Below, piece by piece: positions 38,316 to 47,732 of a DNA stretch of 64,000 bases (positions are counted from its first letter, which is position 1; each line of letters starts with the position of its first letter). Origin of the DNA: Candidatus Cloacimonetes bacterium 4572_55 (GTDB lineage: Bacteria > 4572-55); the NCBI GenBank assembly GCA_002084765.1, contig NBMB01000031.1, forward strand, positions 1 through 64,000, given 5' to 3'. The notes beneath the pieces were generated by a model that saw only the letters and a program-made list of their open reading frames with translations, was not told where the DNA came from and did not search any database. A program made the position numbers and the translations under genes.

Positions 38316-39392
38316 ATGAGTGACCGCTCGATTAATTTGTTAAAACGACTGACCGAAGCGGACGCGCCCTCCGGTTTTGAGGACGAGGCGCGCCGTATAT
38401 TCGAGGATGAACTAAGAGAGATTGGCGAGATCAAAAAGGACCGGATGGGTAATCTGTTCTGTTCTCATACGGGCAGTTCGGACACGCCCGTAGTGATGTT
38501 GGATTGCCATCCCGACGAGGTAGGTTTTATGGTGCAGAGTATCACCTCTCAGGGATTTATTAAATTCGTTCCATTGGGCGGCTGGTGGGGTCATGTGTTG
38601 CTCAGCCAGCGCATGACTGTGATGGGCGATAAAGGAAAAATTCACGGCGTAATATCGGCTACGCCTCCCCATCTTTTGGAAAAGGGTGCCCGCGAAAAAG
38701 TCGTCCATATTGAGGCAATGCATATCGACGTGGGCGCGGCTGACCGTGAGGAAGCAATGGACAAATTTGGGATACAACCCGGAAATCCGATCGCTCCTTT
38801 TTCTCCCTTTATACCGATGGCGAATCCGAAAATGCTTTCTGCAAAGGCGTTTGACAACCGGTGCGGCTGCGGTCTGGTCATCGAATCTATGCAGCGTCTC
38901 GCAGAGCAAGATCATCCTAATCAGATATACGGCGTGGCGAGTGTTCAAGAGGAGGTCGGCATACGAGGCGCCGAGGTATCGGTAGCGCGCGTCAAACCAG
39001 ATGTGGCGATTGTCCTGGAGGCACCTCCAGCGGATGATCTGCCCGGATCAGATCGTGATGCCTTGCAGGGAATTCCAGGCAAGGGTATCCAACTCCGGCT
39101 GTTCGATCCCACGATGATCGTGCGTCCTCAACTGGCGAGGTTTGTCCAAGATATCGCCGAGGAGAAGAAAATTAGACATCAAGTCTCTGTGAGAAGGGCC
39201 GGAGGAACCAACGCAAGAGCTATCCACCGATACGGTCAAGGCGTGGCGACGATCGTATTGGGCGTGCCCGCGCGCTACATTCATACGCATGTCTCGATCA
39301 TCCATATCGACGACTATCTTGCCGGTTTGGACCTGGTTGAAGCTCTTGTTATGAAGCTCGACGAGCAGGCCTTGGAAAATATTTATCGGTAA
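38316..39392 (+). CDS. M42-family metallo-aminopeptidase
   Basis: 358 residues. The M42 landmarks are in order: the metal His and Asp in VMLDCHPDEVGFMV, the bridging Asp in AKAFDNRCGCGLVIE, catalytic glutamates in SVQEEVGIRGAEV, LEAPPADDLPG and the last His in ARYIHTHVSIIH. These cobalt/zinc enzymes assemble into large tetrahedral shells and trim peptides in the cytoplasm. No signal peptide. Starts at ATG 38316 behind GAAAGGATG. Monocistronic. Confidence 0.9.
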   Translation: MSDRSINLLKRLTEADAPSGFEDEARRIFEDELREIGEIKKDRMGNLFCSHTGSSDTPVVMLDCHPDEVGFMVQSITSQGFIKFVPLGGWWGHVLLSQRMTVMGDKGKIHGVISATPPHLLEKGAREKVVHIEAMHIDVGAADREEAMDKFGIQPGNPIAPFSPFIPMANPKMLSAKAFDNRCGCGLVIESMQRLAEQDHPNQIYGVASVQEEVGIRGAEVSVARVKPDVAIVLEAPPADDLPGSDRDALQGIPGKGIQLRLFDPTMIVRPQLARFVQDIAEEKKIRHQVSVRRAGGTNARAIHRYGQGVATIVLGVPARYIHTHVSIIHIDDYLAGLDLVEALVMKLDEQALENIYR

Positions 39393-39921
39393 TTTCAAAA
39401 TACGAATATTTGCTTTGATGAGACTGGTTGAATGCGCGTCAATTTTTTTTTTGGGTTTTTATGAAAGTTAAGTATTGACATTTCTATTCTCAAACTCTAT
39501 CTTTAATTTAAGATTGATACTAAATTTTCCATGGAGAGCCGCTATGACAAACGCTTTCCATTGCAATTTATCTATTAAAAATGTCATATTTTAATACAAA
39601 ATGTATAAATGAGACGTTATATCGCAAAAATGGAAATAATTTATACTGAATAAACGAATTATCTCCACGACACGCTGATCAAAACGTCACAAAATAAGAT
39701 AAAACTCAATCCCTCACTTATTGTCGATAAGGGGAATATTGAAATAGCGTAAGCCGTTTATGTTTAGCCGCTTTTACGATAATTTGAATTATTTTCGAAA
39801 TCTGGCATGCGATCTGCTAGTTTAAAGATAACGACCTACTGACCCAGTAGGTCGTTGAGATCGCAAAATAGCACTAAATTTTTAATCGTTCTTATTTCAT
39901 CTAAAAAAAGGAGGAATGCCG
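39393..39921. other. 529-bp intergenic region with a strong hairpin before the pilin gene
   Basis: AT-rich; no coding frame seen. The final 120 bp contain a two-part stem-loop (39809-39864). Its 12-bp perfect inner stem lies about 65 bp ahead of the pilin start, and there is a strong AAGGAGG site at 39908-39914. Confidence 0.6.
39809..39864 (+). promoter_or_regulatory. Two-tier stem-loop in the pilin leader
   Basis: Inner stem AACGACCTACTG (39830-39841) and CAGTAGGTCGTT (39845-39856) is perfect with a three-base loop. An outer stem GCGATCT (39809-39815) and AGATCGC (39858-39864) closes it, leaving a 14-base bulge on the 5' side. No T-run follows, so it is not a simple terminator. It could stabilise the pilin mRNA or bind a regulator. 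Confidence 0.6.
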
Positions 39922-40347
39922 ATGCGTAAGGCCTTAGCCAAAAAAAGAAAGGGTTTTACACTCGTTGAAGTTCTAGTCGTGTTGGTGATCATTTCGATTC
40001 TGGCGGCAATTGCCGTTCCTTTATATACCGACTACGTCAAGGGTGCCCGCTCTTCTGAGGCGCAGACAACGATCGGCGCAGTCTGGACATCGATCCGGAT
40101 TGAGTATCAAAAGACCGGTCTCTGGACTAATGACCTGGATGAGCTATCGATTGATATGGATCAGTCGACACTGGACAAATGGGAATTTGATATTGTGGGC
40201 GGCGGCGGCGATAATCCGCCAACCATGGTGACGGCTACAAGCAAAGCAAAGATGTCCGGGGGCGAAGGAAAGGTTGTCACTTTTGACATCAAAACCGGCG
40301 AATTTTCAGGTTACGGTATTGACGATGAAGATGAACAAACCAATTAA
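39922..40347 (+). CDS. Type IV major pilin-like protein
   Basis: 141 residues from the ATG at 39922, chosen over 39916 because AAGGAGG ends only one base before the earlier ATG but seven before this one. A basic leader (RKALAKKRK) is followed by the prepilin peptidase site G-FTLVEV, with Glu5, and the hydrophobic helix LVVLVIISILAAIAVPLYTD. The globular part is short and Gly/Asp-rich. Cleavage after the glycine and N-methylation by PilD are expected, although no pilD is in the window. First gene of the pilus locus; pilT begins 22 bp later. Confidence 0.88.
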   Translation: MRKALAKKRKGFTLVEVLVVLVIISILAAIAVPLYTDYVKGARSSEAQTTIGAVWTSIRIEYQKTGLWTNDLDELSIDMDQSTLDKWEFDIVGGGGDNPPTMVTATSKAKMSGGEGKVVTFDIKTGEFSGYGIDDEDEQTN

Positions 40348-40368
40348 TTTTTAGGGAGCGAATTATCT

Positions 40369-41427
40369 GTGAATATTAACGATTTACTCATATTCTCCAC
40401 GAACGCGGGTGCTTCGGATTTACACCTGAGTTCCGGATCCTCGCCTATGGTGAGAGTGCATGGGCGAATGCGAAGGATTAATCTGCCGCAAAAATTGAGC
40501 GATGAAGATATTCAGAAGATGATTTTATCTGCGCTCAATGAAGAGCAGTTGGAGAAATTCAAACGCGTCAAAGAAGTCGATTTCTCAAAAGAGATCAAAG
40601 GTGTGGCTCGTTTTCGAGTCAATGTATTTCAGCAAATTCGGGGCATAGCCGGCGTATTTCGAACAATTCCTGAGGAGATACGCACTTTTGAAGAGTTGGG
40701 TCTGCCGGATGTGTTGAAATCTTTGTGTCTGAAGGAGAAGGGGCTCATTTTATTGACCGGTCCGACCGGTAGCGGTAAATCAACCACATTAGCAACAATG
40801 GTGGATCATATTAATGAAAATCGAGAATGCCACATCATCACTATTGAAGACCCGGTCGAATTTTTCCATCATAGCAAAACTTCTCTGATCAATCAGCGAG
40901 AGGTGGGGGACTCAACACACTCATTCTCGAATGCGTTGCGAGTGGCTCTTCGGGAGGACCCCGACGTAATTCTCGTGGGCGAAATGCGGGATTTGGAAAC
41001 GATTTCGTTAGCCTTGACCGCGGCGGAGACAGGTCACTTAGTCTTGGCAACTCTGCACACGAGTAGCGCGGCAAAAACTATTGATCGCATCATTGATATT
41101 TTCCCGAAAGAGCAGCAATCGCAAGTGCGGTCTATGCTCTCGGAATCGTTAGAGGCGGTTCTCTCTCAAAAACTCTTGCCAACAAAGGATGGAAACAGTC
41201 GGGTGGTAGCCTGCGAGTTACTTATCACCACGACTGCGGTGCGGAATTTGATCCGAGAAGAGAAAATTTATCAAATTCCATCGGTCATTCAAGCCGGGAG
41301 CAAGATGGGTATGCAGACCCTGGACCATGATTTGAGCCGTTTGGTTATGGAAGGAAAAATCGATCGTATGGAAGCGGCGCAGCGAGCGGATAATCCCAAG
41401 TTGTTCGATACTGCCGGCATGTTCTAA
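40369..41427 (+). CDS. pilT: Type IV pilus retraction ATPase PilT
   Basis: 352 residues from a GTG. Opening LLIFSTNAGASDLHLSSGS, Walker A GPTGSGKSTTLATMV (about residue 130), Asp box VALREDPDVILVGEMRD, His box TGHLVLATLHTSSAAKTIDR and the PilT-type C-terminal AVRNLIREEKIYQI. The hexamer depolymerises the pilus for retraction. The stop codon is immediately followed by the dispersed repeat. Confidence 0.95.
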   Translation: MNINDLLIFSTNAGASDLHLSSGSSPMVRVHGRMRRINLPQKLSDEDIQKMILSALNEEQLEKFKRVKEVDFSKEIKGVARFRVNVFQQIRGIAGVFRTIPEEIRTFEELGLPDVLKSLCLKEKGLILLTGPTGSGKSTTLATMVDHINENRECHIITIEDPVEFFHHSKTSLINQREVGDSTHSFSNALRVALREDPDVILVGEMRDLETISLALTAAETGHLVLATLHTSSAAKTIDRIIDIFPKEQQSQVRSMLSESLEAVLSQKLLPTKDGNSRVVACELLITTTAVRNLIREEKIYQIPSVIQAGSKMGMQTLDHDLSRLVMEGKIDRMEAAQRADNPKLFDTAGMF

Positions 41428-41726
41428 CCTGCATTATTCATAATCCTCGGGGAACCAGAGGTCTCATATGTTTGATATTTAATGGGTTAGATTCGATTTT
41501 TAACGACATTTCCAAGAGAACTCAGTTCTTATGAGAATTTCAGAACCCTTATTTAGGCTGACTCTGCGACTCTCTGTGACTCTGTTGCGAATATAGTGAA
41601 ATGCGCGCAAAAGCTCCATTTCCCTGAAGAAAATTTGGCAAAAAAGATATAATTCTTTAATTATCAATTCTTAATCTGCGATAATCTGCGTAATCTGCGG
41701 ATCGATTTCCGTGATGACGAATAATC
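41428..41726 (+). repeat. Dispersed repeat, copy 2 (about 299 bp), abutting pilT and a truncated pseudopilin
   Basis: Matches 31757-31981 from CCTGCATTATTC to GACGAATAATC, with about 75 extra bases at roughly 41566-41640. It starts directly after the pilT stop and ends inside what should be a pseudopilin reading frame. ATTATTC at 41433-41439 and GAATAAT at 41719-41725 are inverted. Similarity to copy 1 stops at about 41726, which sets the junction. Confidence 0.78.
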
Positions 41727-42083
41727 TATCAAGCTTTTGCCTACGGGATGGAGTACATGGCAGAAACCGCGCATCGTCGTTTGGCTTTGGCATTAGCGGA
41801 CTCAGAGATGAACAAGTGGGAAATTTTGGTCAGCCAAGAAGGTCTTACGAATGTGCCTCGCAACCGAGTCAAATGCGTGGTGGATCATCGAGATTTGAAG
41901 ACCAAACGAGACGATCTGGAAGGATATATCGAATACGGCGAATTGGAATTGATGACCGAGACCATTGGGGAGCAGCCGGTTCAAAGCTACTATAAATTTT
42001 GGGTTCGGGTCTCCTGGTATGAAAATAATGAAGACACACCGGAATTTGTCCAATTAATTTCCTATTTTCCAAAAAAAGAATAA
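41727..42083 (+). pseudogene. Minor pseudopilin (GspI/PilV-like) lacking its N-terminus
   Basis: From 41727 the frame reads YQAFAYGMEYMAETAHRRLA and LALADSEMNKWEIL, the sequence expected just after the N-terminal helix of a GspI/PilV-type pseudopilin. The remaining 85 residues look like its globular domain (YYKFWVRVSWYENNEDTPEFVQL). Upstream in frame there are only three codons and a TGA inside the repeat, so the leader, the G-FTLxE site and the hydrophobic helix are gone. An ATG at 41748 could start a 111-residue product, but it could not be processed or assembled as a pilin. The repeat has replaced the 5' end, by insertion with deletion or by recombination. Confidence 0.75.
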
Positions 42084-42094
42084 GGGGAAATTGC

Positions 42095-42682
42095 ATGATA
42101 GGCACACAGCTTCAATATATTTCCCGATGGCTTTTTTCTAGAAAGGGATTGACTTTCGCGGAAATGGTTGTGGCAATCGCTATGATGGGGGTTGTGACGT
42201 TGGGCCTGGCGTCGGTATTTGTCTTCGGTATCTCGGCTTGGGATAAAGCCGCGACCTATTATACGATACAGCGAGATACGCATCAGGCTTTAGAACAAAT
42301 TAAAGATGAAATCCACGAAGCCGAGGATGACCGGCTTCCACCTTATGGGGGCCCCCGATTGGTTTGCGTCGGAGTGAATCGGATCAGCGACGGTTCCACT
42401 TCAGCTATGGAGGTGGAATGGCGACAAGGAGATCAAACACTTTGGTTGAACAGAAGTTTTTTCTTAAGAAAACCTTACCGGCTTATTCCCCTGCCGGAGG
42501 TGAAAATAGAGAGCCCAGGTCGCCCAAGGGTCACCGAATGTCTGTTTACTCGGGAATATGTCGAGGAAAGCACGAGCAACACCCAGGCGATTCGGGTTGA
42601 ACTCACCGTGGAAAATGATTACGGTGACATTATGCACTACAATCAATTAATGTATCTTAACAATAGTAAAAGAGATAAATAA
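42095..42682 (+). CDS. Minor pseudopilin, GspJ/PilW-like
   Basis: 195 residues. Leader with the prepilin site RKG-LTFAEMVVAIAMMGVV (Phe1 is Leu here; Glu is retained) and a hydrophobic helix. The rest has GspJ-like features such as QRDTHQALEQIKDEIHEAED and a C-terminal beta region. ATG at 42095 has AAGGGGA before it. Probably part of the pilus tip complex with the truncated neighbour. Confidence 0.8.
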   Translation: MIGTQLQYISRWLFSRKGLTFAEMVVAIAMMGVVTLGLASVFVFGISAWDKAATYYTIQRDTHQALEQIKDEIHEAEDDRLPPYGGPRLVCVGVNRISDGSTSAMEVEWRQGDQTLWLNRSFFLRKPYRLIPLPEVKIESPGRPRVTECLFTREYVEESTSNTQAIRVELTVENDYGDIMHYNQLMYLNNSKRDK

Positions 42683-42776
42683 GCGATAAGCGTTTATAGA
42701 CGATCTACCTAAAAACCCTTAAAGACTGTTACGAATTAGGAATTTAAGAAATAAAGAAGAATAAGGAGGTTTCCCC

Positions 42777-44179
42777 ATGTTATTAGTGAAAATGAGAAAG
42801 AAGCTCGCTGAGGAACAAGGTATCTCATTAGCTGGAGCTGTGATTTTTATCTTTTTGACTATTGTTCTCTCTATGTCTTTTTTGTATATTCCGGTTTACA
42901 ACGCCCAAAGTTTTGAAGTGATGTATGATGAAGCCCAAATTTATTGGACGTTGAAAGCTGGTCATGCCATTGCATTGACGCATTTACAGAATCGACCCGC
43001 TGTTGAAAATAGCTTCATTGAAAGCCACAATAAAGAATTGACTATTGAAAACGAAACGGTCGCAAAAATACCTAAAATCCGAATTGATCGGGCTAAAAAA
43101 AGCGGAAGCACGACATTTACCAACGCGTACGTGTATAAAATCTCGGTTGGCGACAACAAAATGGATGTATTGAACGGCAAGAATCAAGTTCGGCGCTTCC
43201 AAGACCTGATCGTAGAAAAGACGAGCTATGCGCTGTATGCGTATTTAAGCGATATAGAAACCGCGCCCAACGGTACGATCACGAGATTGACGATTATAAC
43301 GCACAGCCGATTTATCAAGGAAATCCTGAAACGCACGTCGGCGCGGATTCGATTAATTTTCCTGTCCATGCCGATGATTTACGAGATGCTGCCCGCCAAC
43401 AAAGTAATTTTATCAATCCGTCGGAATACAGCACGATTTGGGTGGCGCTGGGAACAACGTCAAATCCCTATAATAGCTCTGAGGACAGCGGAGACTCCCC
43501 GGTCAGCTCGATGTGGGGAAAGGTTTACGATGATGACGGGGAAGTAAGCTGGGATTTTATCGGGCAATTTATGACGCAAATCGGTCTGGACGAAGCGGTT
43601 TTTGTCGATGCGGATACCGTGCTTGTACATGGTGTAGTGAAAAATCGCTTGAGCGTCGGAAGTTCTGGAGATATGTATCTTATGGACGATATATATTATG
43701 TGGATTCAATGTCTCGCTACGGTAGCATAAATCAGGGTAAGCCGCTGGATGGATGCGAAGATTACCTGGGTTTGATCTCTGAAGGAGACATCCTTATAGC
43801 CGATATTTTCTGGCCGGGACGCACGGAACCGACTCCGGCTCCAACCGGCTATCCCAACCGCCACGATATTGTGATTGACGCCGGTATTGTCACTTTGGGC
43901 GAATCCTTTACAGTGCATTGCGGCGATCAGCCAGGGGAACGAGGGGATATCCATATGTGGGGCGCGCTGGCGCAAAAGCGACGCGGCGTGGTGCATACCA
44001 TTGATAAATGCCCGAATCCCCAGATGATCTATACTGGCTACGGAAAAGATTATCACTATGATCAGCGGTTTCAATATTGGCCCCCGCCTTACTATCTCAA
44101 CACCAATAGCGGTAAAGGTGGGAGCACGACTCATACGCTCTGGCGAAATAGAAAGATTAAAGGGGATTACGGTTTTTAA
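42777..44179 (+). CDS. PilX/GspK-position pilus accessory protein, split by a one-base frameshift
   Basis: The N-terminal part from 42777 (EEQGISLAGAVIFIFLTIVL) resembles the N-terminus of PilX-like proteins encoded after pseudopilins. It reads well to about 43278 (IETAPNG) and then goes out of frame. The next frame is open from about 43280 (YDHEIDDYNAQPIYQGNP ... STIWVALGTT) to the stop at 44179 and contains a Gly/Asp-rich, tail-like segment ending HTLWRNRKIKGDYGF. Losing one base, for example a T in GGTACG at about 43277-43282, would explain it. Restored, the protein is about 467 residues. Function unknown beyond the pilus context. The frameshift may be a sequencing error. Confidence 0.72.
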
Positions 44180-44395
44180 TCTGAATTATTCATAACTACG
44201 AAGGCACGGAGTCCAATCCGCATTATCGCTCGTAGATTAAGAATTAATAATTAGAGTTATGTGGCATTTTTTTGCGAATGTCACTCAAAACTCTGTTATA
44301 ATTTCTCTCCGTGTTTTCTGTAGCGAGTTAGTCAGATTAATTCATAATTAAAATGAGATCGGAACGAGTTCGAAAATTGTAACAAGGAAAATTGG

Positions 44396-45472
44396 ATGTT
44401 TGGTTCAAGTAAAACGGCTGTGGGGCTGGATATTGGTTCTCACAGTATCAAAGTGGTCGAGGTGGAACGCCGGGATAGCCGCTATCGTTTGAAAAACTAC
44501 GCGATTCGGGAAATTCTACCAGAAGGTCAATCATTGGAAAGCGAAGGACCCTCCGAGAATGATGTGATCGGTGCTCTGAATGAGGCGTTTCGTGAAATAA
44601 AAGTGAAGCCGAAACGAGTCAAAAAACTGGGCTCCTCCATCGGAGGACAAGCGGTCACCGTCAAACAGATTCGGTCAATTTCATTGGCACCGGAAGAGCT
44701 GGAGTCTTCTCTGACATTCGAGGCGAGAAAGTATCTTCCTCCTGACGAAGCGGAAGCGGTTCTCGACTTTCAAGTGTTAAAAGGCGATATTTCTACTTCC
44801 CACATGGATATCTTGTTGGTCGCCAGCTCCCGCAAGGGCTTTAATCAACACATGGATCTGCTGGAAGCTGTGGGCTGTAAACCCGGTATTGTGGATGTAG
44901 ACTCTCTATCCATAATAAATTCGTATCTGCTCCTGAATTCCGTGCCGGATGAGGGAATTCTGGTCATGCTGAATATAGGCGCGAAGAAGACAAATTTGAT
45001 CGTCCTGAATCCTAACGGTCTTTTTTTCACTCGAGATATTTCTTACGGCGGGAATCATTTTACAGACGACGTGCGAGTTTCAAAAGGATTGGACGCGGCG
45101 ATGGCGGAAAGATCGAAGAAAGAAGAGGGGGTTTTTGCCCCTGTTTCGCAAGAGGAGACTGACGGTATCTCTTTGGGTCACGCGGGTCTCGGGCTGTCCC
45201 GCCGGACCACGCAGGAAAATTTGGCAAATGAGGTGACTCGTTCGCTCCGTTATTATGTAAAAGAGAGCGGTCATAATGAATTTTGGAAAATTTTGTTAGC
45301 TGGTGGCTCGGCTAAAATTCCTCAACTCGATGAATTTCTCGAAGAGAAATTGCGGGTGCCGGTCGAAGTATTTGACCCGACGGTTCAGCTTGAGATGGGC
45401 CGAGGAGTCAGTCTTGATAAGGAACCCCAATTGGCTCAGGCAATCGGATTGGCGTTAAGAACTTTGCAATAG
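44396..45472 (+). CDS. pilM: Type IV pilus assembly protein PilM
   Basis: 358 residues of actin-like ATPase fold. Phosphate-1 motif GLDIGSHSIKVVEVERR, VLDFQVLKGD and the later adenosine motif LLAGGSAKIPQLDEFLEEKL. PilM is cytoplasmic and binds the N-terminus of PilN, which is encoded 12 bp downstream. ATG at 44396 behind AAGGAAAA. The 216 bp before it hold AT-rich sequence and part of a repeat-like ATTATTCATAA, but no gene. Confidence 0.92.
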   Translation: MFGSSKTAVGLDIGSHSIKVVEVERRDSRYRLKNYAIREILPEGQSLESEGPSENDVIGALNEAFREIKVKPKRVKKLGSSIGGQAVTVKQIRSISLAPEELESSLTFEARKYLPPDEAEAVLDFQVLKGDISTSHMDILLVASSRKGFNQHMDLLEAVGCKPGIVDVDSLSIINSYLLLNSVPDEGILVMLNIGAKKTNLIVLNPNGLFFTRDISYGGNHFTDDVRVSKGLDAAMAERSKKEEGVFAPVSQEETDGISLGHAGLGLSRRTTQENLANEVTRSLRYYVKESGHNEFWKILLAGGSAKIPQLDEFLEEKLRVPVEVFDPTVQLEMGRGVSLDKEPQLAQAIGLALRTLQ

Positions 45473-45484
45473 GAAATCGGTGAA

Positions 45485-46054
45485 ATGGATATTCGTTATT
45501 TTCAAATTAATCTGAATAAATTCGAAGAACGGACCCGAGAGGTCGAAAAAAAATTACGGGAATTTATCACCCGGCTTATCGTCTTTTTATTGATATTCGG
45601 CGGATTGTTCGCGGTCATGGTCTATTATACTGCTGAGCTGGATAAAGGGATCCTTACCAGGCAGCAGAAGCTTAACCAACTCGAAAACCAGATAGCGGCT
45701 CTGCAACAAAAAGAAGATTTCGTATCCCGAGCCGACGTGCTGTCGCTTAAAGAGTTAGAAGACAAGCGCATTCTCTGGGCGTCAAAATTTTCTCACCTTA
45801 CGAAATTAGTTCCGACCAATATGATAATCTCCAATATTTACTTTCGCAAGGGCAAATTGCGTATCGAAGGGCTCTCCAAAATCATCGAAGGAGAACGAGA
45901 GTTCGATCGAGTCGCGCTTTTTATGGATCGGATCAAATCAGATTCTTCTTTTGAAGGTGAATTGACGGACGTCCGATTCGAAGCGTCCAACCGAATAAAC
46001 ATAAATAATCAAAATTTGTTGGATTTCGCGATTGCCTGTTATATAAAAAGATAA
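45485..46054 (+). CDS. pilN: Type IV pilus inner-membrane protein PilN
   Basis: 189 residues. The conserved N-terminal PilM-binding segment MDIRYFQINLNKFEER is followed by a membrane helix (LIVFLLIFGGLFAVMVYY), a coiled coil and a ferredoxin-like periplasmic domain (LTKLVPTNMIISNIYFR). It forms the alignment complex with PilM, PilO and PilP. The usual immediate neighbour pilO is displaced 527 bp downstream by a pseudogene relic. Confidence 0.88.
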   Translation: MDIRYFQINLNKFEERTREVEKKLREFITRLIVFLLIFGGLFAVMVYYTAELDKGILTRQQKLNQLENQIAALQQKEDFVSRADVLSLKELEDKRILWASKFSHLTKLVPTNMIISNIYFRKGKLRIEGLSKIIEGEREFDRVALFMDRIKSDSSFEGELTDVRFEASNRININNQNLLDFAIACYIKR

Positions 46055-46100
46055 GGCTTATAAAGCACTTTAGCTTACCCTTAGATTAGAAGATATATTC

Positions 46101-46495
46101 ATGAAATTTCCTTATGGAATGAGCGATTTCTATCAGCTCATTACCTAAGACTGTCTTTATATTGACCGAACGGATCGGATACCTCTGCTTGGGGAGATCG
46201 GCAAGACGCTTCTGTGGCCTCGTCGTTTTGTGGTTCTCTCCATGCTTGAGAACTATGATGATATCGAAAAAATCCGACCTCTCGGTACAATCGTTATCTC
46301 ATCATGATGATGAAATGGGACTTCTCCCTGATCGACGCTCAGGGATCACCACACGAGACCAAAAAAGCTCTCCACCGGCATATCAACGCGCAGATAAAAG
46401 AATTCGCTGTTAAATACAACAATATACTGGATATTGACATTGATATCGAGCCGATTGACGCGATCGCCTCATTTCAGTCGGATTTGAGCGGCTGA
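46101..46495 (+). pseudogene. Relic of a DUF1703-type AAA-ATPase between pilN and pilO
   Basis: The N-terminal sequence of the AAA-ATPase-like/PD-(D/E)XK family is recognisable in pieces. MKFPYGMSDFYQLIT, then a stop; YIDRTDRIPLLGEIGKTLL, PRRF, VLSMLENY, and in another frame NRYLIMMMKWDFSLIDAQG and HINAQIKEFAVKY. The Walker A segment RRFGKS is lost, there is a premature stop after 15 codons, a frameshift near 46295-46305, and the remaining roughly 400 residues of the family are absent. Clearly a dead copy. It implies an insertion into the pilMNOPQ operon followed by decay. Whether it arrived as a mobile element or by recombination is not visible. Confidence 0.8.
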
Positions 46496-46581
46496 TTTTG
46501 GGAAATATTTGATAATTATAGAGCTATATGATGTTATTTTTGTTATTAAGGAATTGATAAAAGGAAAAAGAGGAAAGGTCG

Positions 46582-47151
46582 ATGCAAAAAAAGACGCCAA
46601 CTGAAGCGATTTTAATTTTGCTTTTACTTCTTGTCGGGATAGGTTTTTATAGCTACGATGCATTTGTTTATCAGAAAAAGATAGAACAAATTCATAAACT
46701 TGACAAAGATATTGAACGGAAAAATGAGCAGCTTATTGCCGCGCAAATTTTGGATAAGGAGCTATCGGGCGTAGCCACCTTGATTCAACAAAATTTGACG
46801 TCTCCTGATAATAGAGAGATGATAAAAAGTTCCGCTGTCAATTTTTTGAAATTTTTGACGCACACTTTGGACGCGATGAAGATCGAGTTGTTGTCGATTC
46901 AGCCCATTGTCACATCCAAGAAGAAGAAGGGTAAATATCTGGAATCTTCTTATAGGGTCGAAATTTTTTGTAATTATAAAAAAATGGGTCAATTGGTGAC
47001 CAAGATCGAAAAATCGGATCGGATCATACGGGTGGATTCTTTTGAGGTGAAGTCAAATATTGATTATCTTCAAGGAAAAAATCATTCTCGTGGAATCGAA
47101 AATCGAGTTGTTGAACTGGAGCTTACTACATTAACGCTTTTAAAATCATAG
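46582..47151 (+). CDS. pilO: Type IV pilus inner-membrane protein PilO
   Basis: 189 residues. An N-terminal helix (AILILLLLLVGIGFYSYDAF), a coiled coil (IEQIHKLDKDIERKNEQLI) and a ferredoxin-like domain (LLSIQPIVTS, VEIFCNYKKMGQLVTKIEK). Forms a heterodimer with PilN in the periplasm. ATG behind GGAAAGG. pilP starts 10 bp later. Confidence 0.86.
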   Translation: MQKKTPTEAILILLLLLVGIGFYSYDAFVYQKKIEQIHKLDKDIERKNEQLIAAQILDKELSGVATLIQQNLTSPDNREMIKSSAVNFLKFLTHTLDAMKIELLSIQPIVTSKKKKGKYLESSYRVEIFCNYKKMGQLVTKIEKSDRIIRVDSFEVKSNIDYLQGKNHSRGIENRVVELELTTLTLLKS

Positions 47152-47161
47152 TAGAGGAAAT

Positions 47162-47671
47162 ATGGCACAAACACGATTATTAAAAGATATTTTATTTCTT
47201 TTTACTGCCGGTCTTTTGATTTATATGAGTATTCGGACCTATCAAGTTTATAAGGAGACAAGCAGTCCGAGTATTCAAAAAGGCGTTGTCAGTACCGGTT
47301 TGGATAACGAATTGATGGATGCTGTAGAATCGATGGATCAGGCGTTAAGTGATCGAAAAGGCTACACTTACAGCCAAAGTAAAGATCCAATGGACGCAAC
47401 GAAAATTATTATTTTTGATCTGTCTGACCTGTATGATATGGCAGAGTTGCAAGCCCGTAACAAGATTATGCGCTTAAGTTGCACGATTGTGGATGAGAAT
47501 CCGAGCGCAGTTATCAAGTATCGAGGGAAGAGCCATGTGTTGCATATAGGAGAAAAGATCGGAAATAAAACTGTGATGGAAATCACACAGAAAATGGTGC
47601 GCTTTGATAACGGGGAGATTCTTTATAATAAAAAAGCACCGACTCTGAAAGAGCTGATGTCAAACGGTTAG
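47162..47671 (+). CDS. pilP: PilP/GspC-like pilus protein
   Basis: 169 residues. Unlike classical PilP lipoproteins it has an N-terminal membrane helix (ILFLFTAGLLIYMSIRTYQV), which is closer to GspC. The linker ends in the PilP-like YTYSQSKDPMDATK, and the C-terminal homology domain is SAVIKYRGKSHVLHIGEKI, ... GEILYNKKAPTLKEL. It would connect PilNO to the secretin. Position between pilO and pilQ supports the call. Confidence 0.78.
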   Translation: MAQTRLLKDILFLFTAGLLIYMSIRTYQVYKETSSPSIQKGVVSTGLDNELMDAVESMDQALSDRKGYTYSQSKDPMDATKIIIFDLSDLYDMAELQARNKIMRLSCTIVDENPSAVIKYRGKSHVLHIGEKIGNKTVMEITQKMVRFDNGEILYNKKAPTLKELMSNG

Positions 47672-47732
47672 ATAGGTTTTGAGTTTAGTAATTTAAGTAG
47701 AGAATTATCATAACAAAAGCGGAGTAGTTTTA

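Noticed and set aside
44180-44395. Third copy of the dispersed repeat before pilM
   Set aside because: Only ATTATTCATAA is shared; the remaining sequence does not align.
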